64,000 bases of DNA. It comes from Lysobacter auxotrophicus. Lineage in GTDB: Bacteria; Pseudomonadota; Gammaproteobacteria; Xanthomonadales; Xanthomonadaceae. The notes beneath the pieces are model-generated. The model was given only the letters and a program-made list of their open reading frames with translations. It made no database searches and was not told where the DNA came from. Below, piece after piece: positions 12,287 to 20,890 of the stretch (its first letter is position 1; every line of letters starts with the position of its first letter). The position numbers and the translations under genes are program-made. The stretch is from assembly GCF_027924565.1 (NCBI RefSeq), contig NZ_AP027041.1, forward strand, positions 3,038,001 through 3,102,000, given 5' to 3'.

Positions 12287-12304
12287 CCCCTACCATGTCA
12301 AGGT
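12287..12304. repeat. Fragment identical to the tRNA-Val anticodon arm
   Basis: These 18 bases (CCCCTACCATGTCAAGGT) match 8217-8234 inside tRNA-Val(GAC) exactly, in the same orientation. They sit in the otherwise empty 12214-12428 gap. The likeliest origin is the att core of an earlier element that used tRNA-Val. Confidence 0.65.
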
Positions 12305-12428
12305 CAGGGAAGATCAATGGCGACAAGGACTAAGCTGGTCGCTGGTGACGTTTCCCGATCTTGTGGAATCAGGCGCTTAGCAGGGCCGTGGGGTCAGTTT
12401 GGGGTCACCGATCACCGGCCACAGGCGC

Positions 12429-13022
12429 TCAGATCTTATCGACCTTCTTCGCCTCGTCGCGCTTTTCCCGCAGCATCGCAGCATGGGTGAAGCGGTGAAG
12501 CTCGATGATCTGCACCGGAATGAGCAGACTCCTAACGATCGAGACGAAGAAAAGCCCGAACGCGAGGACGGCGCAGACGGCGCCAGCATTTGCGGATCGC
12601 TCGGCCACGGACGGCGTCAGGAGCATCAGGGGCATGCACACAAGGTGATTCGCCAGCGTCGCCACCTGGTACAGCAGGAGGTAATTGGACTTCGCCGCGA
12701 CATCGCGCAATTCAGACAAGGACAAGCTCTTTGCCGCCTCAATCTTCCCCGTGAACACCATCGTGGCGACCATGAAGCCGCTCAGGATGGAGATTGCCGT
12801 CAGCCCGGAGCGCCAGAAGTCCTTTTGATCCGCAGAAAGAACTCCTATCGCCATCAGGGCGGCGGCTAAGCAGCAGCCCCCGACAAGCAACAGGACATAC
12901 CCGGCAACGCGGGCACGCCGGGCGGCTTTCGTGGGAATCGCCTCCGTCCGTGCCGCCCGCAGCGTTTCCTTCGCGGCTTGAAACTCCGGAGGTAGCTGGG
13001 GGGCGAAGAGGGCCATGGTCAT
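12429..13022 (-). CDS. Four-helix membrane protein of an unknown two-gene operon
   Basis: Unrecognised, 197 residues. Four likely membrane helices: about residues 39-62 (VAGYVLLLVGGCCLAAALMA), 69-90, 114-136 and 146-168 (AVCAVLAFGLFFVSIVRSLL). The soluble N-terminal 38 residues contain Ala- and Arg-rich helices. The start overlaps the stop of the upstream gene by four bases (ATGA), so the two are translationally coupled. A large soluble protein paired with a small multi-helix membrane protein in phage accessory DNA resembles the layout of abortive-infection systems, but no known family is seen. Confidence 0.65.
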   Translation of the reverse strand: MTMALFAPQLPPEFQAAKETLRAARTEAIPTKAARRARVAGYVLLLVGGCCLAAALMAIGVLSADQKDFWRSGLTAISILSGFMVATMVFTGKIEAAKSLSLSELRDVAAKSNYLLLYQVATLANHLVCMPLMLLTPSVAERSANAGAVCAVLAFGLFFVSIVRSLLIPVQIIELHRFTHAAMLREKRDEAKKVDKI

Positions 13023-14020
13023 GTAAACATCCCGGTCTGGGTGATCAACTGGAAGTTGTCTTCATCTGGCGTCGCCAGTGCCCTGAGATAGTCGACCATC
13101 GCCGTCTCAATTTCGGTGACGACCGGCACCCCCGGGCGGACCTGCTGAACCTGAATGGGGAGCTTCTCCCGGTAGCTGCTGAGTTCGCCCAGCGAGGCCC
13201 CGTCCCGAAAGCGGATTGTGATGCCGGAAAGGCCAGTTCCGCTTTCGCTTTCGTCCAGCATCTCTTCGACCCTGGTGGGGTCGAGCTGATCGTTCTCCGA
13301 CGCTTCGATGGTTGTTGTGACCTTCGCCCTCTCAAAGCCCTTTCTGGCGACGATTGCCTCCATGGCGTCACCGAACGTATTGGGTTCCGCAGTAAACCCC
13401 ACGTGGAGGCGCGCGGTGACGCTAGCGACCCCGCGGTGAAGGCGGGCCATGCGTTGGAAATCTAGGCTCGGCGCGTCCTCGAGCTTCATGTTGGGATGTC
13501 GCGGTGCATCATGGCGACGAATCAAATCTCGCATTGCGGCCAGCGCGAGGTGTGCGCTTCCGGATACTCGCGCGGACTCGATGATCATCGTTTCCCCGAG
13601 CACGATTATGGCGAAGCGCTCGACGATCTCCTTGTGGGTCCCATGCTCGTCCACGATCGGATCAGCGGACACACGCGCCCGAACGTCGTCAATGACCGCT
13701 TGGTCAGGGGTATGCCGGGCGAGGTAGGCATAGGCGTTGAAGAGCACGGCGGTGCCGCGCCGCTCCACGCGCTCGAAGAAGACGCAACGCCGTCCAGGCG
13801 TGGCCTGCTCCCGTTTCGGGTAATGGCGGTCCCAGACAGAGTTCGCGGCTTCGAAAACTCGATCCATCGACTCGTGCAAAGCAAGTGCTTCGATCGCCGG
13901 GAAGCGGATCCCGTCTACCTGAACAACGCGCTTGAGCAGCAACGTCCTGTTGATCGTCGGCACTTCGTCCCCCTGGACGCTCCATATGACGGCCGGAGCA
14001 TACATCGTGACCGCAGTCAC
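13019..14020 (-). CDS. Soluble protein of an unknown two-gene operon
   Basis: Unrecognised, up to 333 residues. No membrane segment or signal peptide and no nucleotide-binding motif is seen. Charged stretches include MDRVFEAANSVWDRHYPKRE and RRHDAPRHPNMKLEDAPS. The start is GTG 14020 or ATG 14005 (MYAPAVIWSVQGDE); neither has a convincing ribosome site. GTGAC-N4-GTCAC at 14007-14020 is a small inverted repeat at the start and could be an operator. The gene is coupled to the membrane protein downstream and divergent from the SRAP gene. Confidence 0.65.
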   Translation of the reverse strand: MTAVTMYAPAVIWSVQGDEVPTINRTLLLKRVVQVDGIRFPAIEALALHESMDRVFEAANSVWDRHYPKREQATPGRRCVFFERVERRGTAVLFNAYAYLARHTPDQAVIDDVRARVSADPIVDEHGTHKEIVERFAIIVLGETMIIESARVSGSAHLALAAMRDLIRRHDAPRHPNMKLEDAPSLDFQRMARLHRGVASVTARLHVGFTAEPNTFGDAMEAIVARKGFERAKVTTTIEASENDQLDPTRVEEMLDESESGTGLSGITIRFRDGASLGELSSYREKLPIQVQQVRPGVPVVTEIETAMVDYLRALATPDEDNFQLITQTGMFT

Positions 14021-14078
14021 AGGCTAACCAGATAAGCACCAGAGGTATATTCGCTCAATCTCCGCCTACGGCCTCGCC

Positions 14079-15011
14079 ATGTGCTATTCCGCCCAGGTCT
14101 GGGCCAACTACCGCAAGTACGTTCGCGAGTTCGGCGCCACCATCTCCGTCGAGGAGTTCGCGATCCTCTATTTCCACGACAAGGGGAAGACCAGGCCCAA
14201 GACGCCCAAGGCCATGGACGACGCCTTCGCCGCCGGCGAGACCACAGAGGAACGGGACATCTGGCGGCAGATCCAGCTGTGGAACGCCGAGGCCGCCTCG
14301 AAGGCCGAGCAGGAGCTGTTCACCCAGACCACGCGGCTCAACACTGCGCAGCGGGCACTGCAGACCAAGGTGACGAAGAAGGCGCAGGAGGACGTGCGCA
14401 TCGCCACCAACAAGATCGAGGCAGCCAAGCAGAAACTGGCGGACCTGCGGCGCACCGATGATGCCCTGCCCCGCGACTCGCGCGTGTTCCCCGGTGTGTA
14501 CGCGCCCGTGATGATCTGGGAGGACGGCCGGCGCGTGATCAAGCCGATGCGGTACTTCTGCCGCCTGCCGGGCTGGACCGAGGCAGTCGAGCGCAAGTTC
14601 CCTGGCACCTACAATGCCCGGCGCGACAAGCTCGAGTCCTCGTGGAAGGACCTGTTCGGGTACCAGCACGGCATCATGGTCGCCGACGTGTTTTACGAGA
14701 ACGTCGAAGGGCCGAACGGCGAGAACCAAGTGCTGGCGTTCACGCCCAAGACGGCGGAGCCCATGCTGATCGCCTGTCTGTGGAACCGGTCACCGGGCTA
14801 CAAGGGCGCGCCTGATCTCTACTCGTTCGCGGCGATCACCGACGAGCCGGAGCCCGAGGTCGCGGCCGCAGGGCACGATCGTACGATCATCAACATCAAG
14901 CCCGAGCACATCGACGCGTGGCTGCGACCGGATGCCGGCAATCTCGCCGCGCTGTACGCCATCTTCGACGACAAGCGGCATCCCTACTATGAGCATCGGT
15001 TGGCGGCGTGA
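14079..15011 (+). CDS. SRAP (YedK/HMCES-like) abasic-site protein
   Basis: A 310-residue SOS-response-associated peptidase family member. YedK and HMCES proteins crosslink to abasic sites in single-stranded DNA through Cys2 after removal of the initiator Met. Here are Cys2 (MCYSAQ), Asn179 in TYNARRDKLESSW, Glu207 in VFYEN and His266 in GHDRT, which match the family's catalytic set. A charged helical insertion at about residues 35-130 makes it longer than E. coli YedK. It is divergent from the unknown operon and overlaps the stop-start of the next gene closely. Confidence 0.85.
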   Translation: MCYSAQVWANYRKYVREFGATISVEEFAILYFHDKGKTRPKTPKAMDDAFAAGETTEERDIWRQIQLWNAEAASKAEQELFTQTTRLNTAQRALQTKVTKKAQEDVRIATNKIEAAKQKLADLRRTDDALPRDSRVFPGVYAPVMIWEDGRRVIKPMRYFCRLPGWTEAVERKFPGTYNARRDKLESSWKDLFGYQHGIMVADVFYENVEGPNGENQVLAFTPKTAEPMLIACLWNRSPGYKGAPDLYSFAAITDEPEPEVAAAGHDRTIINIKPEHIDAWLRPDAGNLAALYAIFDDKRHPYYEHRLAA

Positions 15012-15015
15012 TGCC

Positions 15016-15264
15016 ATGACCAAGCTCCGGCAGCCAACCGCCGCCTGCACGAATTGTCGCGCGCCGGCGTGCATCGAGCTCGCAAACCAGCCTTGCCCGC
15101 GTACTTATGGGAAGCGTCGATGCAAGGGCGTTATCCAAAGCGCCATTCAGGTCGGCGACTGGGAGGAATGCCCGAGTTGTGAGGCTAGCGGTTACGAAAA
15201 CGGCGAACGGTGCAGCCAATGCAACGCCGCTGGCTGGATATTCATTCGCGGCCTGCCCTTTTAG
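15016..15264 (+). CDS. Small zinc-ribbon protein
   Basis: An 82-residue protein with CTNCRAPAC near the N-terminus and the DnaJ-like pair CPSCEASGYENGERCSQC near the C-terminus, so probably two zinc sites. The ATG at 15016 is 4 bases after the SRAP stop, indicating co-expression. Function unknown; a nucleic-acid or protein-binding helper is plausible. Confidence 0.7.
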   Translation: MTKLRQPTAACTNCRAPACIELANQPCPRTYGKRRCKGVIQSAIQVGDWEECPSCEASGYENGERCSQCNAAGWIFIRGLPF

Positions 15265-15497
15265 TGCTGCCGGTGCTCAGCCGGCACGTAGCCCAAATCG
15301 ATCAGCATGTCGGTGATGCGCACGCTCGCGTCGTCGTAGCAGGCATCGTTAGCGGCCTCGAGGATGTCGTCGGCCAGGTCGGCAAACCGCGGCATGAAGT
15401 CGGCCTCATCGGGAAACCGTTCCTTCAGCTCGTCGGCGGAGAGGCGGAGCTGGCGAAGGCGGGGCTCAATTTCGGCCCAAGCGAGCTTTTCAGTCAT
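15261..15497 (-). CDS. Hypothetical phage protein
   Basis: Not recognised; 78 acidic, mostly helical residues (MTEKLAWAEIEPRLRQLRLS ... DMLIDLGYVPAEHRQH). It converges on the zinc-ribbon gene with a 4-base overlap and reads in the direction of the late operon. Confidence 0.6.
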   Translation of the reverse strand: MTEKLAWAEIEPRLRQLRLSADELKERFPDEADFMPRFADLADDILEAANDACYDDASVRITDMLIDLGYVPAEHRQH

Positions 15498-15578
15498 GGT
15501 GGATACCAGTGGGGGATGCCCGAAGCCTGCAGGCGGAGCATCTCACGAGGTGAGACCTAGGCGCCCCGGCCCGCCACT

Positions 15579-15890
15579 TCATTTCGAGGGGCGACCTAGC
15601 AGGAACCTGTAGGCCGCCGCCTCGCTCGCCTTACGCCGCAGGAACTCTGCTGAAGGCTGGTACGGCTTTCGCTTCTCGTGCGGGCCGCCGCGAGCTTTGA
15701 TCCACCGCTCGACTCCTCGGCGCCCCATGCGAAGGCTTCCGTCCGTGCCGCGGACCTTAGTGTTCCCCCAGCTGATCTCGATCTCGACCAGGCCCGGGGC
15801 CCTCCGCTTGACGGTGGCCACCGACCCGTAGCGGAGGAACAGGACGCACATGTCCTCCGAATCGCTCCACTTGAAGGCCGGGCCCAGCAT
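15579..15890 (-). CDS. Hypothetical phage protein at the 3' end of the late operon
   Basis: Not recognised; 103 residues, basic towards the C-terminus (RRKASEAAAYRFLLGRPSK). The N-terminal half (AFKWSDSEDMCVLFLRYGSV) looks like a compact beta-rich fold. It lies 41 bases after the glycine-rich tail protein. Confidence 0.6.
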   Translation of the reverse strand: MLGPAFKWSDSEDMCVLFLRYGSVATVKRRAPGLVEIEISWGNTKVRGTDGSLRMGRRGVERWIKARGGPHEKRKPYQPSAEFLRRKASEAAAYRFLLGRPSK

Positions 15891-15931
15891 GCCGGCATCG
15901 TACGCCCGGGCGTCTCCCGGGCTGCGACGCG

Positions 15932-16801
15932 CTACGTGAAGTGCAGCCAGATCGCCCCGGCGCCGCCGTTCGCAGCCGTCGCGCCGGCGACACTCGCGAT
16001 GCCCGGCACGCCGACGCCGAGCCCTGCAGTCGATTCGCCATTGATGGTCGCCGGTACCTGGGCGGGTCGCGTGTTGTTGACGCCTCCGTACGTGTTGCCT
16101 GTGACACCGACGCCGAGGAAGCCGGAACCGCCACCGCCGCTTCGGCCGTCACCGCTCACGGCACCGCCGCCGAAGTAGCCGCCACCGCCGCCGCCGCCGT
16201 CGTTGCTGGTGAAGACGGTGCGGTTCCCGTTGTCGGCGTTGCCGCCCTGCAAGGCGCTGCCTGGCCAGGTGCCGGTTCCGCCGGCTGACTGCGAACCGCC
16301 GCCAGCGCCGTTGCCCGCGCCGCCGGTAGCTCCACCGCCCGACCCTGCCGCATTGCTGAAGCCGCTACCTCCGCCGCCGCCGCCCGCGATAACGAGCGCC
16401 GCGCCGGCATTGCGGAAGACGCCGGAATAGCCGCCACCACCACCGCCGAACGTGTCGCCGAACGAACCGCTACCACCGCCCGGATAACCGCCGACCCCGC
16501 CGTAATGCGCGGTGCCGACGTCACGGTGACCGCCCTGCCCGCCCGCTCCTGCGCGGATCCTCAGCGTCTCGCCGGGCGTCACTGAGAACGTGCCCTCGCT
16601 GTAACCGCCCGCGCCGGAGTTGCCGCCGTTCAACGCGTACACGCCGCCGCCACCAGCACCGCCGATCGCGTACGCGGTGCAGTTGGTGAACCCGGGCGGC
16701 ACGACGAACGTCTGCTCTGCGCCGGTAGGATTGAAGCGCTGCCATGCCGCGACCGTGGCGGCCGGCTTCGCTGCGCCGAGCCCTGCGGGTAGCGCGAACA
16801 T
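15932..16801 (-). CDS. Glycine-rich tail fibre or tip protein
   Basis: A 289-residue protein that is largely glycine-rich after residue 60: runs such as FGGGGGGYSGVF and AGGGGGGSGFSNAAG. The start MFALPAGLGAAKP overlaps the previous stop (ATGA). Similar glycine-rich domains occur at the distal ends of phage tail fibres, where polyglycine helices pack and loops bind receptors. This is likely the last structural gene, so a receptor-binding tip or adhesin is the best guess. Confidence 0.7.
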   Translation of the reverse strand: MFALPAGLGAAKPAATVAAWQRFNPTGAEQTFVVPPGFTNCTAYAIGGAGGGGVYALNGGNSGAGGYSEGTFSVTPGETLRIRAGAGGQGGHRDVGTAHYGGVGGYPGGGSGSFGDTFGGGGGGYSGVFRNAGAALVIAGGGGGGSGFSNAAGSGGGATGGAGNGAGGGSQSAGGTGTWPGSALQGGNADNGNRTVFTSNDGGGGGGGYFGGGAVSGDGRSGGGGSGFLGVGVTGNTYGGVNNTRPAQVPATINGESTAGLGVGVPGIASVAGATAANGGAGAIWLHFT

Positions 16802-17682
16802 CAGGCGGTGTCCCCGGCGAGCACGTACGCCGCGGCCGCGCCGCCCGCGTTGCTGTCCACGTACAGCGAACCCATGGCCCACTGCCCCGCGCTGCCGTCG
16901 TGGCCAAGGCGGTTCTGCAGCGTCGCGCCGCTCGCCGCGGCGAAAGCGATTGCGCCGGCACCCTTCTGCACCCACGTGCAGCACCAGCCCGCCGGCAGGT
17001 TGTTCGGCAGCGTGACCGTGACCGCCGCTCCGTTGGCGAACGTGAGCACCTTGCCGCTGTCCGAGGCCTGCGCGGTGTACGTGGTGCCCGTCTGCGCATT
17101 GATGTTGCCGCGATAGCCGCTGATCTCGTCGGCGTCGCTCACGACCACGCCGGAGGCTTGCAGCGCATCGCCGCCGGTGCCGTTCCAGCGCGGCAACGTG
17201 TTGTCGACGCTCGACACCGGTCCGGCAATACCGCCGGCCGCCGCGGCGATCTCGTCGAGCGCGGCCTGGACGTTGGTCGCGGTAAGTCCCGACGTCGCCG
17301 GGTTGTAACTCACCGAAATGGCGGCGACGGAGCCGGAAGCGATCGGTGCAACCCATGCCGAACCGTTCCAGGCATACAGCGCGCCGTCGGCTTGGTTGAG
17401 CACGAGGAACACGTTCGTGCCGGCAGGGTAGAACTGCCACAGGGCACCCACCGCGACGTAGCGAGCGAGCGCGTTGTCGTGCCCAGCCCACGCGCCCGTC
17501 GCACCGGCAGCGACGATGTGCAGGTCGCCATCGCTCGGGGTCGCCGGCGGCGCGGTCCGGTTCATGTCGATCGGCGCCGTCTGCAGCAGCGCGTCGATGA
17601 CGTTGAGCGAGAGATTGAGCCCCGCCGCAGGATCCAACGTGTTTTCCGGGACGTACGGAATCCCGGTGTTCGGAGTAGCCAT
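16801..17682 (-). CDS. DUF2793-like tail fibre protein
   Basis: A 293-residue protein. The segment NRTAPPATPSDGDLHIVAAG, followed by AWAGHDNALARYVAVGALWQ, fits the DUF2793 tail-fibre pattern; ATNVQAALDEIAAA near residue 135 is a typical fibre shaft motif. The C-terminal half is beta-rich. Coupled to both neighbours by one-base or four-base overlaps in the tail-tip block. Confidence 0.72.
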   Translation of the reverse strand: MATPNTGIPYVPENTLDPAAGLNLSLNVIDALLQTAPIDMNRTAPPATPSDGDLHIVAAGATGAWAGHDNALARYVAVGALWQFYPAGTNVFLVLNQADGALYAWNGSAWVAPIASGSVAAISVSYNPATSGLTATNVQAALDEIAAAAGGIAGPVSSVDNTLPRWNGTGGDALQASGVVVSDADEISGYRGNINAQTGTTYTAQASDSGKVLTFANGAAVTVTLPNNLPAGWCCTWVQKGAGAIAFAAASGATLQNRLGHDGSAGQWAMGSLYVDSNAGGAAAAYVLAGDTA

Positions 17683-19868
17683 CAGATCGTGACCTCGATA
17701 TACGGGCCGAGCCCGGTCAGTTGATTGCGCTGTTGCACCCGCGCGGTGACGGGGCCGTCGAAGGCAACGAGCGAGCCGGTGTAGCTCGTCGCAGCCGTGT
17801 CGACCTCGCGCGTCGTGGTGCCGTCGGTGAGCGTGAGGCGATAGCCGGCGAAGTACGCACCCATCGCGACCCTCGCGCCGCCACCAAGCCGCCCCACCCC
17901 TTGCCAGCTCACCACCGCATCGAGACCGTCACGACGCGCCTGCAGATATGCCGGATGGCGTTCTACCTGCGACTGACCAGTGAAGACGACCGAGACAATC
18001 GTGGCTTCCTCAACGGGGCGGCCGAACGTCATCGCGCGGAAGGTCAGGGTGCGGTTGAGCCACGACATGTCGGCGGGGATGAACATCGCTGTGTCGAGCA
18101 GCACGAAGCGCTCACCCACCGAATGCGCAACCGGCGCCGTGTCCTTTCGCCCGCGCAACCAGTGCGACAGATCCCACACGCCAGGCGCGAACTCGTCGGC
18201 GTCGGCGAAGTTCACCATCTCGTTGCCGATCACCGCGCGGTTCGTGCGGTTCAACATGCCGGCAAGGTCGGTGTTCTCCAGCAGCGCGTTCGGCGTATCG
18301 ATTTGCACACGGCAGGTGTTCGTGGCGTCTGGATACTCTCGCGGGTGTGCGCCGAGCGCCGTGGTGAGCTTTCCAACGACGCTCGCGTTTCGCGTACTCT
18401 GCTCGTCGACGAAGGTAGCGCCACCGTCGAGCGACAACTCCACCAGCGCGCCCGGCCACGCGGGGAAGATGCCCGAGACCGCCACATAGAACCCGAGCTG
18501 GTCGTGCGTATCCCGGAGGATTGGGATGTCGAGGATCTCGACGGTGGTTGGCCCAGCCACAGAAGATGGCGGCCGCGTGACGGGCGCAGCTGGAATTCCC
18601 TGCACCTGCGTTCGGTACAGGCTCTGGCGATCGCGAATTCCCTTGTACCGCTGTTCGCCGTCGTCGGTCTCGACGCGCGTCAGGATCGCCCGGACCATCT
18701 TGTTCTTAAGCTGGAGGAACACCGGATCGGCCTCGGTGAGACGAAGCCAGCTGTCCGGAAGCGCGAACGTCAGCTCGCCCTTCTGCTGCTCGACCATCAT
18801 CCCGTGTGTGATCGCAACCACCGATGCGGCTTCGTCTGCCGACAACACGACGGGTGTCTGAAGCGATTGCTCGCCGTCGGCGCGCGCTCCTTCGGGGCGC
18901 TCGCTGCGTTGCTTGTCGGTGTTCAGCCCCCCGTCGACGTCGTAGTAGTTCAGGTGCAGCACACGCGGGATGCCAATGCTGTCCTGACGCCGCGTGTCTT
19001 CGACCTCCGCGTCTTCGCCGTCGTCGATGAGATCGTCGTCGATGATGGTGGCCACCGCGTCGCGGCCGCGCGGCACAAATGCGACCTTGCCGTTCGCGTT
19101 CGAGGGGTCGAAGAAGAAGATCGAGGACAAGGTCTGAAGAATGCCCGCTCCCGCGTATGCCGAGCCAATCGTGTAACCGCGGATGACCTTCTCCCAGTCC
19201 ATCATCACGAGGTTGATCAGGTGCTCAGGAAGGTTCGCACGCCGGCACACGTCCTCGATCACCTGCGGGAGCCGCCAGTCCTCCGTTCCGGCGTCTTCGA
19301 GTTCGAACTGGAAGCGCAGCTGCGAGTTCATACCGATGCGCACCAGCCCGCCGGCGACACCGGACTGCAGGAGATGCTCCGTCGCGTAACGCTCGCGCTG
19401 GAGCCGGAAGTACATTGACCCCGCGCGCACGTAGGCGATGATGATGTCAGCCTGGCTCTGGAACTGAGAGCGCGTGTCGTCCATCGCGCAGCGCGGCGTG
19501 ATCGTGCCCGCCGGTAGGCTGGTATGCGTGTAGCCCTCGACCGTGGGGTCGTACCAGAAGAACTTCGCCTGGCTGCCCTGTACATACGCGATCAGCGGCC
19601 GCATGTTCTGGTCGAACGCGAGGTCGATTTCCTTGATGCCCGCCGCGGTGAACAACAGCGTGACGGGCGACCCAGGCGCAGTGAGGCTCACCGATTCCGC
19701 CACCTGATCGTAGGTCGCCGTCCAGATCTTCACCTCCAACCCTTGCGAGGCGTCGCTGATGTTCACGCCACCGGGATGGCGCGCCTCCAAGGGATAGCCC
19801 GGGCGCTTGCCGGGCCACACGAAAGGCGCCGCGACGGCCTGCGTCGACAGTCGGCCCTCGGGAATCAT
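17682..19868 (-). CDS. Tail tip / host-specificity protein (GTA gp15-like C-terminal part)
   Basis: A 728-residue tail protein. It lacks the N-terminal TIM-barrel of gene transfer agent gp15 but the body resembles its C-terminal portion: IGSAYAGAGILQTLSSIFFF, VLHLNYYDVDGGLNTDKQRS, then fibronectin-like and beta-rich regions with LSHWLRGRKDTAPV. ATG 19868 overlaps the previous stop (ATGA); the frame is open to 19955 but those residues lie in the upstream gene. It presumably forms the tail tip hub contacting host receptors. Confidence 0.7.
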   Translation of the reverse strand: MIPEGRLSTQAVAAPFVWPGKRPGYPLEARHPGGVNISDASQGLEVKIWTATYDQVAESVSLTAPGSPVTLLFTAAGIKEIDLAFDQNMRPLIAYVQGSQAKFFWYDPTVEGYTHTSLPAGTITPRCAMDDTRSQFQSQADIIIAYVRAGSMYFRLQRERYATEHLLQSGVAGGLVRIGMNSQLRFQFELEDAGTEDWRLPQVIEDVCRRANLPEHLINLVMMDWEKVIRGYTIGSAYAGAGILQTLSSIFFFDPSNANGKVAFVPRGRDAVATIIDDDLIDDGEDAEVEDTRRQDSIGIPRVLHLNYYDVDGGLNTDKQRSERPEGARADGEQSLQTPVVLSADEAASVVAITHGMMVEQQKGELTFALPDSWLRLTEADPVFLQLKNKMVRAILTRVETDDGEQRYKGIRDRQSLYRTQVQGIPAAPVTRPPSSVAGPTTVEILDIPILRDTHDQLGFYVAVSGIFPAWPGALVELSLDGGATFVDEQSTRNASVVGKLTTALGAHPREYPDATNTCRVQIDTPNALLENTDLAGMLNRTNRAVIGNEMVNFADADEFAPGVWDLSHWLRGRKDTAPVAHSVGERFVLLDTAMFIPADMSWLNRTLTFRAMTFGRPVEEATIVSVVFTGQSQVERHPAYLQARRDGLDAVVSWQGVGRLGGGARVAMGAYFAGYRLTLTDGTTTREVDTAATSYTGSLVAFDGPVTARVQQRNQLTGLGPYIEVTI

Positions 19869-20890
19869 CAGTGGCGGCCCCAGGTCTGCAGCACGTTCAG
19901 CACCAGCGTCTGGCTGCTGGTCTTGGGGATCGGCGGCGACACCGAGAACTGCCACGAACTCCAGTTAGTGATCACTGAGACCACGTCGATCCCGCCCGCC
20001 AGATTTCCCTGCGAGACCGGCCATGTGAGCGAGCCGGCGCGCTGATTCGTTCCGCCGACATATGCGGACATGGTGGCGTTCGCTCCGCTGCGGTTGCCCG
20101 TCGGATTTGCCGCGTTCTCGGCGGCGAGCGCACCGTCCCACGCCGCGCTTCCGATTTGGAAGCCGGTCCCGCCGCCGGTATCCCCGTTCAGACCGCACTG
20201 CGTCATCGAGCCCGGCGCATTGGTCAGACCCCACCCGAGCGACAAACCACCTGGTGAATTCACTTGGCCATTGCGCATCGGCCGGCGAACGAACGTGTAG
20301 TCGACGCCCGCGAGGTTCAGGACGAAGGGCGCCGAGTCGCCCGTCGGGATGTAGATGCGCGTTTCGAGATAAACATCGAGGATCTCGTCCGATAGCACGG
20401 TGATCGTCGTCGGGTTGCCGGCACCATCTCGAATGAGCGCGCGGTTCCAGAGGCTGCCATTTGTCGCCCAGCCGAAACCGACTTCCGCGAGCGTGCCGGT
20501 CGCAACGCCCGCAGCGAAGCGCCGACCGGACACGTTCGACGAGTACCGCGGTGGGCCGGCTACGATCTGCTGGGTCGTCCCGCCGCTGATCTCGGTGTTA
20601 GATCCGGCGATGCGATTCGCCAACGAGTTGTCGCCAAATGACGGCGCCGCGGTGCCGGTTCCGACCTGGCAATACGCGGCCGCGCCATTATTGTTGCCGA
20701 TGCGATCAAGTCCACCAGTGGTGATCAGGTTCGGAAACTGTGCCGCAACGCGCGAGTGCACGATCTGGCCGTGCGCATCGACCTTATGGCACACCATCTT
20801 GATGATCTGCTCGACGTCATGCTGAAACCCGATCGCTGCATCTCGCTTCGGCACGATCAGGTTCTTGTTCGGAATCAGGAAATTGGTCAC
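19868..20890 (-). CDS. Phage tail-associated structural protein
   Basis: Not assigned to a named family. The 340-residue protein begins MTNFLIPNKNLIVPKRDAAI and is rich in Gly, Asn and Thr with beta-strand character, as in virion surface proteins. It sits between two tail-tip genes and overlaps both by 1-4 bases, so a tail-tip component is likely. Confidence 0.6.
   Translation of the reverse strand: MTNFLIPNKNLIVPKRDAAIGFQHDVEQIIKMVCHKVDAHGQIVHSRVAAQFPNLITTGGLDRIGNNNGAAAYCQVGTGTAAPSFGDNSLANRIAGSNTEISGGTTQQIVAGPPRYSSNVSGRRFAAGVATGTLAEVGFGWATNGSLWNRALIRDGAGNPTTITVLSDEILDVYLETRIYIPTGDSAPFVLNLAGVDYTFVRRPMRNGQVNSPGGLSLGWGLTNAPGSMTQCGLNGDTGGGTGFQIGSAAWDGALAAENAANPTGNRSGANATMSAYVGGTNQRAGSLTWPVSQGNLAGGIDVVSVITNWSSWQFSVSPPIPKTSSQTLVLNVLQTWGRH

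Noticed and set aside
16100-16600. Simple-sequence GGC/CCG repeats as a separate regulatory repeat
   Set aside because: They encode the polyglycine runs of the tail protein and need no other explanation.
15932-17491. A 519-codon frame that would fuse the tail fibre with an upstream segment
   Set aside because: The part upstream of 16801 is an Arg-rich shadow of the DUF2793-like gene; the real gene begins at ATG 16801 with an ATGA overlap.
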